Shown: positions 1-5,828 of the stretch, piece by piece
Layout of the letters: the number at the start of each line of letters is the position of its first letter
Numbering within the stretch: position 1 is the first letter of the stretch
From: Gammaproteobacteria bacterium
Lineage (GTDB): Bacteria; Pseudomonadota; Gammaproteobacteria; Chromatiales; Chromatiaceae
Length of the DNA: 41,858 bases
NCBI GenBank assembly: GCA_011390365.1
Contig: JAABSM010000029.1
Location: 1-41,858 of the forward strand
Direction of reading: 5' to 3'
Translations under genes and position numbers: made by a program
Notes under the pieces: model-generated
What the model was told of the DNA's origin: nothing
The model's database searches: none
Seen by the model: only the letters and a program-made list of their open reading frames with translations

Positions 1-620
1 GGGGTGACGCCCGGCGGCGACGGATGGAGCCAGAGGGGTACCGGCGCGGGGGCGCTTTTCGCCACCGGTAGTCGCTCGACGCTGCCCGGCGTCTCCAGGG
101 CGCGACGCACCGCCAGTTCCTGGGCACGTTCGTCCTGGGGCAGGCCTTCGGGATCGGGACGTTGGCGCAGATGGGCGGCGACCAGTTGCCGGTAACGGCC
201 TCGCAGGCCAGGGTAGTGTTCCAGGGTGAGACGGGCGAGACGTTGGTTGCGCGCCAGCCAGGGTTCGCTGGGATCATGGGGCGTGGCGGCGAGGGCGGCC
301 AACCACAGGTAGAGCTGGCGGTTGAGGTCCGCGGCGGCGAAACAGTCGATGCGGGAGGGCAGCCGCAGGGCGTCGTCGTCCCGCCACGCCAGCTCCGCCT
401 TCTCGCCGGTGCCGGCGATGCGTTGCAGCCACCCGCGACGCGCGCCGTGGGTCGTCGCCTCCGCCGCCTCCACCCGCAGGCCGCCATCGCCGCCAAGGGC
501 GCGAAACAGCACGCCCAGGGTGTGATGCACCTCGCGCAGCTGCACCGCCGCCTCGGGATGGCGATCCCGGGCGGCGCGGGTGATCATGCGATGCCAGATC
601 TGGCCGACTTGTTCTTCCAT
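1..620 (-). CDS. norD: Nitric oxide reductase activation protein NorD, N-terminal part (cut by window edge)
   Basis: The minus-strand frame opens at an ATG (618-620) preceded by an AAGGA ribosome site and runs off the window. The visible 206 residues begin MEEQVGQIWHRMITRAA, the typical NorD opening, and continue with a helical, Arg-rich region (motifs LYLWLAALA, LEHYPGLRGRYRQL). The C-terminal von Willebrand A/MIDAS domain expected of NorD (about 600 residues in full) lies beyond the edge. NorD works with the AAA+ protein NorQ in the cytoplasm to activate nitric oxide reductase, probably by helping load the non-haem iron of NorB. It is the last visible gene of the minus-strand operon, about 115 bases after the polyferredoxin gene, with a repeat between. 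The identity rests on the N-terminal sequence and the norQ/norE neighbours; the VWA domain was not seen. Confidence 0.8.
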   Translation of the reverse strand, partial: MEEQVGQIWHRMITRAARDRHPEAAVQLREVHHTLGVLFRALGGDGGLRVEAAEATTHGARRGWLQRIAGTGEKAELAWRDDDALRLPSRIDCFAAADLNRQLYLWLAALAATPHDPSEPWLARNQRLARLTLEHYPGLRGRYRQLVAAHLRQRPDPEGLPQDERAQELAVRRALETPGSVERLPVAKSAPAPVPLWLHPSPPGVT

Positions 621-650
621 TGGGTTGGTCCTTTTTTAGGGCTGAGGGAT

Positions 651-735
651 GAGGCTTGAGGCCCGAGAGGGGGGCGGACTGAAGCTGGCGAGAGAATCTC
701 ACACCTCGCCCCTCACGCCTCGCCACTCAAGCCTC
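651..735. repeat. Inverted-repeat pair (GAGGCTTGAG family) between norD and the polyferredoxin gene
   Basis: GAGGCTTGAG at 651-660 is perfectly inverted as CTCAAGCCTC at 726-735. The flanks are low-complexity and built from GTGAG/GAAG-like units. The stop codon of the minus-strand polyferredoxin gene (734-736) lies in the right arm, so the last dozen or so residues of that protein are encoded by this repetitive DNA. Confidence 0.6.
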
Positions 736-1693
736 ACTTCTCCCCCTTCACACTTCCAACTTCGCTCTTCACCCTTCCGGTAATCACCGGCTGAGCCTCA
801 TCCCCCTCCACCCAACGCAGCAGCGTGCCCTCCTCTACGCCCCGCTTGACCGTGGCGCAGGCGGTGATGCATTGGGCGCATTCGGTGCAGGTGAACATCT
901 TGCGTTTTAGGGTGCGGGGCTTTAGGCGCATGGGACAGATGTTGTCGCAGGCGTTGTTGCAGGTGTTGCATTCGGTGGCCCGTTTGGTCTGAAACCCCAC
1001 CACCATGGCGCGGTCGTTGGCCATCCAGGCGAGGCTCTGGAACAACCCGACGGCACAGCCGAAGCGGCAGAAGAGATGCCTGGCAAACATGAACTCTATG
1101 AATAGGACGGCGGTGGCGACGGCGATGAAGCGAAACTGGTTGGCGGTGAGTTCGCCATTGAGCAGGTTGGCGTAGATCTCCATCGGCGGCAGCAGGTAGG
1201 TGAGCAGTGCCACCGCCCACAGGAAGGCGAAGAAGAGGGCCATGGCCCAGGCCAGCGGCCACCAGCGACGTTTGGGAGCACGCACGACCCCGTCGGGTTG
1301 TAACATGGGCAGGGGCTTGGGCTCCCACAGACTGGGCTTGCCGCTGGCGCGCAGCATCGCCCCGTTGATGGTCTCCACCACCGAGAAGTGGGGACAGAGC
1401 CAGCCGCAGTAGAGGCGGCCCCAGCGCCAGGCGCTGTAGATCAGCCCGCCACCGACGATGAGCAGCGGCAGAAAGCCGTAGAGCAGCAGATTGAGGGCGA
1501 CGCCGCCGGGTCCGATCTCGCCGCGCTGAAAGGCGTCGATTCCCAGTCGCCAGGGCTGTCCCAATACGATCAGATGGCCCAGGGTCAGATCAAAGCGAAA
1601 CAGATCCAGTGGCGGAGCGAGCAGGAACAGCGCGAAAAAGCTGGCCTGTACCCAGCGCCGACGCCGTTGCAGTTTGTGGCCCGTGGTGTTCAT
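734..1693 (-). CDS. NapH/CcoG-like membrane polyferredoxin in the nor accessory operon
   Basis: An integral membrane iron-sulfur protein of 319 residues. It has about five hydrophobic segments, two membrane-edge cysteine motifs (CGWLCP near residue 100 and CRFGC near 210), and two C-terminal ferredoxin-type [4Fe-4S] motifs (CNTCNNACDNICP and CTECAQCITAC). This is the architecture of the NapH/NosR C-terminal/CcoG group, which moves electrons at the cytoplasmic membrane. The start at 1693 overlaps the stop of the upstream gene as TAATG, implying translational coupling; ATG at 1702 is an in-frame alternative. The last residues (from about VKSEVGSVKGEK) are Lys/Glu/Ser-rich and come from the adjacent repeat, so the natural C-terminus may have been altered. 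It is shorter than CcoG and lacks that protein's C-terminal extension. Its role in NO reduction is inferred only from position between norQ and norD. Confidence 0.8.
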   Translation of the reverse strand: MNTTGHKLQRRRRWVQASFFALFLLAPPLDLFRFDLTLGHLIVLGQPWRLGIDAFQRGEIGPGGVALNLLLYGFLPLLIVGGGLIYSAWRWGRLYCGWLCPHFSVVETINGAMLRASGKPSLWEPKPLPMLQPDGVVRAPKRRWWPLAWAMALFFAFLWAVALLTYLLPPMEIYANLLNGELTANQFRFIAVATAVLFIEFMFARHLFCRFGCAVGLFQSLAWMANDRAMVVGFQTKRATECNTCNNACDNICPMRLKPRTLKRKMFTCTECAQCITACATVKRGVEEGTLLRWVEGDEAQPVITGRVKSEVGSVKGEK

Positions 1694-2106
1694 TAGCGAC
1701 ATCCCGGCGGCAAGGGGCGACCCACCAATGGAAAACGCAGGCAACGCCCCGCCATCGCCTTGGCCAGACCGAGCATGCCGAGCAGTACCAGGGTGGAGTG
1801 ACAGACGGTGAAATAGGTGATCACCACCACCCAGGTGTAGGGTGCGTCATAGCCGCCCAGGGCGATGATCAACAGATTGACCGCCACCAACAGCACCCCG
1901 GCCCAAAGCGAGGCGAAGAGGGTCTGCTGGATGTGCGCCCTTGCCAGGGGCGGCGTGGTGTCATCCATGCCGCGATAGAGCCAGATTTGGCCCAGGAAGC
2001 CGATGCCGGGTACAACCAGCAGATTGATCAGATAGAGGCTCTCGGCCCAGATCGCCAGGGGGACTCCGGGCGGTTCGTTGCTCTCCGGTTCGATGTTTTC
2101 ATGCAT
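1693..2106 (-). CDS. Small three-helix membrane protein, DUF4870/Tic20-like, coupled to the polyferredoxin
   Basis: A 137-residue protein with three hydrophobic helices: about residues 20-45 (ESLYLINLLVVPGIGFLGQI), 62-85 and 90-115. The end, LAKAMAGRCLRFPLVG, resembles the closing motif of DUF4870/Tic20-like proteins, in which a short polar helix is followed by a G-x-x-x-R-x-P turn. I chose ATG at 2106 because a GGGAGG ribosome site sits 9 bases upstream; an upstream in-frame ATG at 2139 would add 11 residues. The stop overlaps the start of the polyferredoxin gene (TAATG), so the two are probably made together and may form a complex. A long repeat-filled stretch separates it from norQ upstream. 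No catalytic residues are visible and the function is unknown. Confidence 0.65.
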   Translation of the reverse strand: MHENIEPESNEPPGVPLAIWAESLYLINLLVVPGIGFLGQIWLYRGMDDTTPPLARAHIQQTLFASLWAGVLLVAVNLLIIALGGYDAPYTWVVVITYFTVCHSTLVLLGMLGLAKAMAGRCLRFPLVGRPLPPGCR

Positions 2107-2206
2107 GGTTCCATGCCTCCCTGAATCGCTTTCTTGCACTGTTGATTGCGGGATCTCTCCTTCGGCTGGCGAAAGCAGCGAATACCCAAAAGCCCCCGAA
2201 CCCCAG

Positions 2207-2319
2207 CCCCCCCCTTTTGCAAAGGGGGGTTAGGGGGGATTTATCGAATTCGGAACGGGAAGCGAGGTCTCGACCAATATCAGAGAAAATCCCCCCCGGC
2301 CCCCCTTTGCGAAAGGGGG
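2207..2319. repeat. Inverted pair of C-run/TTTGC/G-run repeats
   Basis: Each arm is itself a palindrome: C-run-TTTTGC then GCAAA-G-run at about 2207-2230, and C-run-TTTGC then GAAA-G-run at about 2299-2319. Both are flanked on the inner side by GGGGGGATTT / AAATCCCCCC, so the two copies face each other across about 45 bases of unrelated sequence. Confidence 0.7.
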
Positions 2320-2461
2320 CGAGTCTGGCGGCTTTGTTTGGTATTTGGGGGGACATTAGCCTTCTCCGGATTCTTTCCGATCACTCACCTGATTCTCGGC
2401 AGCGCCGAGAGACTCGGTAGCTAGGCGGAGCCCAGCTACCAGAAACAACATCGGCGCCAGG

Positions 2462-2538
2462 CTGTGGGAGCGGTTTGCAACCGCGAACACGGAACCTGAT
2501 CAAGGCTCGGTTGTCGCGGATGCAATCCGCTCCCACAG
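2462..2538. repeat. CTGTGGGAGCGG inverted-repeat element, copy 1
   Basis: CTGTGGGAGCGG (2462-2473) pairs with CCGCTCCCACAG (2527-2538); the inner arms GTTTGCAACCGCGA and TCGCGGATGCAATCC are also related by inversion. A second copy lies at 18572-18647 in the opposite orientation. This looks like a dispersed REP-like element. Confidence 0.75.
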
Positions 2539-2600
2539 GCGTTGCGGTTGCATTTTCAAGGGTGGCGCCTAGAACCATGAACCTTACTGTGAATCTACCG

Positions 2601-2633
2601 AGGAGTGGCAGTCCTCAAAGGACTGCCACTCCT
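2601..2633. repeat. 33-bp palindrome, copy 1 (AGGAGTGGCAGTCC subtype)
   Basis: Arms 2601-2614 and 2620-2633 (AGGAGTGGCAGTCC / GGACTGCCACTCCT) are perfectly complementary around a 5-base loop. One of six copies of this family in the window. Confidence 0.85.
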
Positions 2634-2759
2634 TGGGCTGATTCATTTCCCGGGGTGGTGCATCACTCCATGACCGTTAGTCGGGCCGATTCCACCCTCA
2701 ACTCACCTGAAGGCTCAACTGTCCAATGCTTGCAAGCCCCCGGCCCCGGCCCAGCCGAG

Positions 2760-3569
2760 TTAACCAAAACTCGCATATACCACCTCCATCAGCGCCTCAA
2801 TGGTCTCCAGGTCGTCGGTGAGGGGTTCGACCATAGCGGCGCGGCAGGCCTCCAGGGGGGCATAGCCGCCGAGGATCAGGGTCGCGGCGTAGACCAGCAG
2901 GCGGGTGGAGGCGGCCTCTTCCAGATCGTGGTCCTTGAGGGCGCGCATGCTGTTGGCGAGTTGCACCAGCCGTTTGGCCTGGGCCTCGTCGATGCCGGTC
3001 TCGCCCATCAGGATCTGCACCTCCAGATCGGGTTTGGGGAGGTCGAAGCGAATCGCTACGAAGCGCTGGCGGGTGCTGGGTTTCATCCCCTTGAGCAGGT
3101 TCTGATAACCGGGATTGTAGGAGACCACCAGCATGAAGCCGGGCGGTGCCTTGAGGGTCTCGCCGGTGCGTTCCAGGGGCAGGATGCGGCGGTCGTCGGT
3201 GAGGGGGTGCAGCACCACCGTGGTGTCCTTGCGTGCCTCCACCACCTCGTCGAGATAGCAGATCGCGCCTTCCCGAACCGCGCGGGTCAGGGGACCGTCG
3301 GACCAAAAGGTGCCGCCGTCGCCAATCAGGTGGCGGCCCACCAGGTCCGAGGCGCTGAGGTCGTCGTGACAGGCGACGGTATAGAGCTGGCTGGCGAGAC
3401 GATGGGCCATGTAGTTGATGAAGCGGGACTTGCCGCAGCCGGTGGGCCCCTTGATCAAAACCGGCAGGCGGTGTTGGTAGGCATATTCGAACAGCTCCAC
3501 CTCGCCGCCCTGGGGCTTGTAGAAGGGTAGCACCGCCTCTTCCTGGAATATCTTGACCGCCTGATTCAT
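2760..3569 (-). CDS. norQ: NorQ/CbbQ-type AAA+ ATPase for nitric oxide reductase activation
   Basis: A 269-residue MoxR-family AAA+ ATPase. The Walker A motif GPTGCGKS is near residue 40, followed by the NorQ/CbbQ signature CHDDLSASDLVGRHL, a Walker B CYLDEV near residue 105, and a sensor-like segment VVSYNPGYQNLLKGMKPSTRQRF. With NorD it activates the NO reductase in an ATP-dependent way. Three ATG codons occur in a row (3575, 3572, 3569); the third is best spaced from the GGGAGG ribosome site. The start overlaps the TGA of norF, so the two are translationally coupled. The length is normal for the family. In many denitrifiers norQ is followed directly by norD; here two extra genes and a repeat block come between. 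Confidence 0.93.
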   Translation of the reverse strand: MNQAVKIFQEEAVLPFYKPQGGEVELFEYAYQHRLPVLIKGPTGCGKSRFINYMAHRLASQLYTVACHDDLSASDLVGRHLIGDGGTFWSDGPLTRAVREGAICYLDEVVEARKDTTVVLHPLTDDRRILPLERTGETLKAPPGFMLVVSYNPGYQNLLKGMKPSTRQRFVAIRFDLPKPDLEVQILMGETGIDEAQAKRLVQLANSMRALKDHDLEEAASTRLLVYAATLILGGYAPLEACRAAMVEPLTDDLETIEALMEVVYASFG

Positions 3570-3571
3570 CA

Positions 3572-3847
3572 TCATCCTCCCGTAAAGGCGTAGGCGATAA
3601 GCCCGCCCGGTATCGCCAGCCAAAGAATCACCGGCCAGCGCCAGAAACCGCGCACCCCACGCAGCCCCATGAAAAAGTCCCCCACCAGCCAGCCCTTGAT
3701 CAGCGCGAAGGCGAGCACCAACAGGGTGATGTTCGACCCGCTGAGGCCCGCCGTGCCGATCGCCCAGGTGGTCAGGGTCAGGGCCATCAGCAGCAGGTAG
3801 ACCGCGGTGCAGGGGCGTAGCCAGCGGTTGGTTTGGGTATTTGTCAT
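3572..3847 (-). CDS. norF: NorF-like small membrane protein (cytochrome oxidase subunit IV-type)
   Basis: A 91-residue protein with three membrane helices: about residues 14-33 (AVYLLLMALTLTTWAIG), 38-60 (NITLLVLAFALIKGWLVGDFFMGLRG) and 70-88. The ALIKGWLVGDFFMGLR element is typical of the NorF / COX4-pro family. NorF is associated with NorE and is thought to aid assembly or full activity of cytochrome c-type NO reductase. The ATG is preceded by an AGAGG ribosome site, and the stop overlaps the norQ start. It lies about 290 bases after norE; that gap holds a CGCAGATT-type repeat and one 33-bp palindrome. Confidence 0.82.
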   Translation of the reverse strand: MTNTQTNRWLRPCTAVYLLLMALTLTTWAIGTAGLSGSNITLLVLAFALIKGWLVGDFFMGLRGVRGFWRWPVILWLAIPGGLIAYAFTGG

Positions 3848-3873
3848 TACCTCTCGCGTCCTCGGAAGAGTGG

Positions 3874-3908
3874 TTTAACCGCGGATTTCGCCGATTGACG
3901 CAGATTTT
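3874..3908. repeat. Solo CGCAGATT-type repeat
   Basis: The stretch reads as AACCGCGGATTTCGCC followed by GATTGACGCAGATTT, closely matching the pair flanking the napA-napG gap at 8381-8412. No facing partner was found nearby. Confidence 0.6.
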
Positions 3909-4088
3909 TGAGTATCTCGGTCATACCCTGTTTCCCGCTACAGCCACACATAATCACGAAAACCGCCCTTCTCAAAATGAGCAAGCAAACCATCGGAGCG
4001 CACGGCTTGACGCGCCAATGGCAACAATGGCGCGTCAAGCCGCGCGCTCCGCCTTTTCGATCATCTCCTCCCCTGCGAGGATCGTTCG

Positions 4089-4121
4089 AGGAGTGGCAGT
4101 CCTTCAAGGACTGCCACTCCT
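4089..4121. repeat. 33-bp palindrome, copy 2 (AGGAGTGGCAGTCCTT subtype)
   Basis: Sixteen-base arms 4089-4104 (AGGAGTGGCAGTCCTT) and 4106-4121 (AAGGACTGCCACTCCT) are perfectly complementary around a single C. It lies just after norE on the minus strand. Confidence 0.9.
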
Positions 4122-4140
4122 GAGTCCAACGCACCTTCCG

Positions 4141-4722
4141 TCAGCGCATCACATAGACCAGCGGAAACAGGATCAGCCACACCAGGTCGACCATGTGCCA
4201 ATAGGAGGCCCCGGTCTCGACGCCGGTGTGCTCGGCGGCGCTGTAGCCGCCCCGCCCCGCCTTGAAGGCCACCGCCGCCAGGATCACCATGCCCATGATG
4301 ACGTGCATGAAATGAAAGAAGGTCAGGGACAGGTAGAACATATAGAACGTGTTGCTGCTCAGTCTGACTCCTGCCTCAATGTGGTGGGCGTACTCGAAAC
4401 CCTTGATGAGCAAGAACACCCCGCCCATGGCGATCGCCGCCCATATCCAGCGCTTGCAGCTCAAGCCGTCGTCTTCGCGAATCGCCGCCACCGCCCGCAC
4501 CACGAAGTAGCTGCTGGTGAGTAGGGCGAAGGTGTTGAACAGGGCGGCGGTGGAGTTCAGGGTCTGCTGATACTCATTGAACAGCGCCACATGGTTCATG
4601 CGGGTGATCGCGTAGGCCCCGAAGAAGGCAGCGAAGGCCCCTAATTCCGCCAGAATGAAGATCCAGATGGCGAGATCCCCAGGGGGATAGCGCCCTTGCC
4701 ACGGTACCGCCTGTGCCTGCAT
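4141..4722 (-). CDS. norE: NorE, cytochrome c oxidase subunit III-like protein
   Basis: A 193-residue haem-copper oxidase subunit III family protein with five predicted helices. Its motifs WIFILAELGAFAAFFGAY (about 20-37), FLLIKGFEYAHHI (about 100-112), FFHFMHVIMGM (about 134-144) and SYWHMVDLVWLILFPLVYV (C-terminal) are the subunit III signature as found in NorE. NorE supports full NO reductase function or assembly and is not itself catalytic. The start at 4722 has a GGAGC ribosome site. It is the first gene of the minus-strand operon, and a perfect FNR/DNR box lies about 66 bases upstream, consistent with induction under low oxygen and/or NO. The length is normal. Confidence 0.92.
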   Translation of the reverse strand: MQAQAVPWQGRYPPGDLAIWIFILAELGAFAAFFGAYAITRMNHVALFNEYQQTLNSTAALFNTFALLTSSYFVVRAVAAIREDDGLSCKRWIWAAIAMGGVFLLIKGFEYAHHIEAGVRLSSNTFYMFYLSLTFFHFMHVIMGMVILAAVAFKAGRGGYSAAEHTGVETGASYWHMVDLVWLILFPLVYVMR

Positions 4723-4787
4723 CTTCGCTCCGAGCTGCTTCCATCGTCTATTGAGATTCGATGGTACATGGGGGAGGTTTTAGGACC

Positions 4788-4801
4788 TTGATGGAGATCA
4801 A
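4788..4801 (-). promoter_or_regulatory. FNR/DNR-type box upstream of norE
   Basis: TTGATGGAGATCAA is a perfect match to the TTGAT-N4-ATCAA consensus of FNR/ANR/DNR regulators. A class II site centred at 4794.5 would put the norE transcript start near 4753, and a TACCAT hexamer (minus strand, 4761-4766) lies where a -10 box would be expected. Activation by an FNR- or DNR-like protein is inferred. Confidence 0.82.
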
Positions 4802-4882
4802 AATCGCGCACGTGAGGCAAATCCATGGCGATTCCCTGGAGCGCCGAGCTGAGCTCGGCCATCGGAGCCAGGATCAGAACTC

Positions 4883-4915
4883 AGGACTGCCAGTCCTTGA
4901 AGGACTGGCAGTCCT
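4883..4915. repeat. 33-bp palindrome, copy 3 (AGGACTGCCAGTCCTT subtype)
   Basis: Arms 4883-4898 (AGGACTGCCAGTCCTT) and 4900-4915 are perfectly complementary around one base. It sits between the divergent norE and napF promoters. Confidence 0.9.
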
Positions 4916-4938
4916 CCGGTAGCGGACATTCAACCACC

Positions 4939-4957
4939 TGACAAACCGCGTTTGTCA
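4939..4957. promoter_or_regulatory. 19-nt palindrome in the norE-napF divergent region, possible operator
   Basis: TGACAAAC (4939-4946) and GTTTGTCA (4950-4957) form a perfect 8-bp dyad with a 3-base centre. It lies between the two FNR-type boxes and does not match the repeat families of the window, so a regulator operator is plausible. The binding protein is unknown. Confidence 0.4.
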
Positions 4958-5008
4958 CTCCAGAGGTGGTCGTAGCAGTTAGACACGCCGTACCCGCCCT
5001 AGCCCGAT

Positions 5009-5022
5009 TTGATGAAAGTCAA
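5009..5022 (+). promoter_or_regulatory. FNR/DNR-type box upstream of napF
   Basis: TTGATGAAAGTCAA matches TTGAT-N4-ATCAA with one mismatch (G for A). Its centre at 5015.5 predicts a transcript start near 5057, about 30 bases before the napF ATG, with an ATTACT-like -10 region at about 5043-5048. Confidence 0.75.
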
Positions 5023-5088
5023 ATGATGGCAATCGATGATCGATTACTCTTCGTGTTAACCGCAAATCAGAGCCAGCCGGTTGACGCA

Positions 5089-5568
5089 ATGACGGAAATC
5101 AATCTTCAGCGACGCGCCTTTTTGAGGGGCCGCCCCCTTCCCGCCAGCCCGCGGATTCCCTGGGCACGGGAGGATTTCAGCGACCGCTGCGAGCGTTGCG
5201 ACGATTGCATCCGCGCCTGCGAAGCGAACATCCTGCATCGCGGCGATGGCGGCTTCCCCGAGGTCAACTTTGGCCTGGGCGGCTGTAGCTTTTGCGGAGA
5301 CTGCGTCGCAAGCTGCCGCCATGACGCCTTCGAACGCGGCCAACCCCGTCCCTGGAATCTGCGCATCGCCTTTGGCGACCACTGCCTGAGCGCCAACGGC
5401 ATCACCTGCCGCGCCTGTGGCGACCAGTGCGACGAAAACGCCATCCGCTTTCGCCTGCAAACGGGCGGACGCGCCCTGCCCCTTCTCAACGAGCAACGCT
5501 GCACCGGTTGCGGCGCCTGCATCAAACCCTGCCCCAATAACAGCATCCGAATGGAGGAGGCCGCATGA
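5089..5568 (+). CDS. napF: NapF, ferredoxin-type protein of periplasmic nitrate reductase
   Basis: A 159-residue cytoplasmic iron-sulfur protein with four cysteine-rich motifs: CERCDDCIRACE (about 40-51), CSFCGDCVASC (about 68-78), CRACGDQCDE (about 106-115) and CTGCGACIKPCP (about 139-150). In known systems NapF interacts with NapA in the cytoplasm and helps its iron-sulfur maturation. I chose ATG 5089 because the protein then begins MTEINLQRRAFLRG, as NapF proteins do; the open frame extends upstream to 4966, but that would run across the FNR-type box. The ribosome site is weak. The stop overlaps the napD start. First gene of napFDAGHB. Confidence 0.93.
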   Translation: MTEINLQRRAFLRGRPLPASPRIPWAREDFSDRCERCDDCIRACEANILHRGDGGFPEVNFGLGGCSFCGDCVASCRHDAFERGQPRPWNLRIAFGDHCLSANGITCRACGDQCDENAIRFRLQTGGRALPLLNEQRCTGCGACIKPCPNNSIRMEEAA

Positions 5569-5828
5569 GCGACTACCACGTTTGCGGCATGTTGCTGCAC
5601 GCCCGCCCCGAAAAAACACCGCGCGTCGCCGACGCCCTTGGAGAACTGCAAGGCGTCGAGCTGCACGCCAACGAAGGCGGCCGCATGGTGGTCACCATCG
5701 AGGGCGGCGACTATGACACCTGCGCCGGGATGATGACCCGGCTCGCCTGCCTCGACGGCGTCTCTTCGTCGTCCTTCATCTATCACGAAATCGATAAAGA
5801 ATCCGTACCGGAGGAGCCCCAGCCATGA
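5565..5828 (+). CDS. napD: NapD, chaperone for the NapA Tat signal peptide
   Basis: An 87-residue protein of normal NapD length with the family opening [13 protein letters not shown] (about 4-16) and the E-G-G-D-Y strand motif. The ferredoxin-like fold of NapD binds the twin-arginine signal peptide of NapA and holds back export until the molybdenum cofactor is inserted. The ATG overlaps the napF stop, and its own stop overlaps the napA start, so napF, napD and napA are coupled. Confidence 0.93.
   Translation: MSDYHVCGMLLHARPEKTPRVADALGELQGVELHANEGGRMVVTIEGGDYDTCAGMMTRLACLDGVSSSSFIYHEIDKESVPEEPQP

Larger units (their letters stand above)
2107..2759. other. Repeat-filled 650-bp gap inside the nor accessory operon
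   Basis: No gene could be supported between norQ and the small membrane protein. The stretch holds, in order, a C-run/G-run inverted pair (2207-2319), two small hairpins (CTCGGC/GCCGAG near 2396-2410; GGTAGCT/AGCTACC near 2415-2441), a CTGTGGGAGCGG inverted pair (2462-2538) and a 33-bp palindrome (2601-2633). Long plus-strand frames across it are low-complexity or shadows of norQ. Transcription from norE may be attenuated here. Confidence 0.6.

Noticed and set aside
2475-3530. 351-codon plus-strand frame covering repeats and norQ
   Set aside because: The first part translates repeat DNA and the rest is antisense to norQ.
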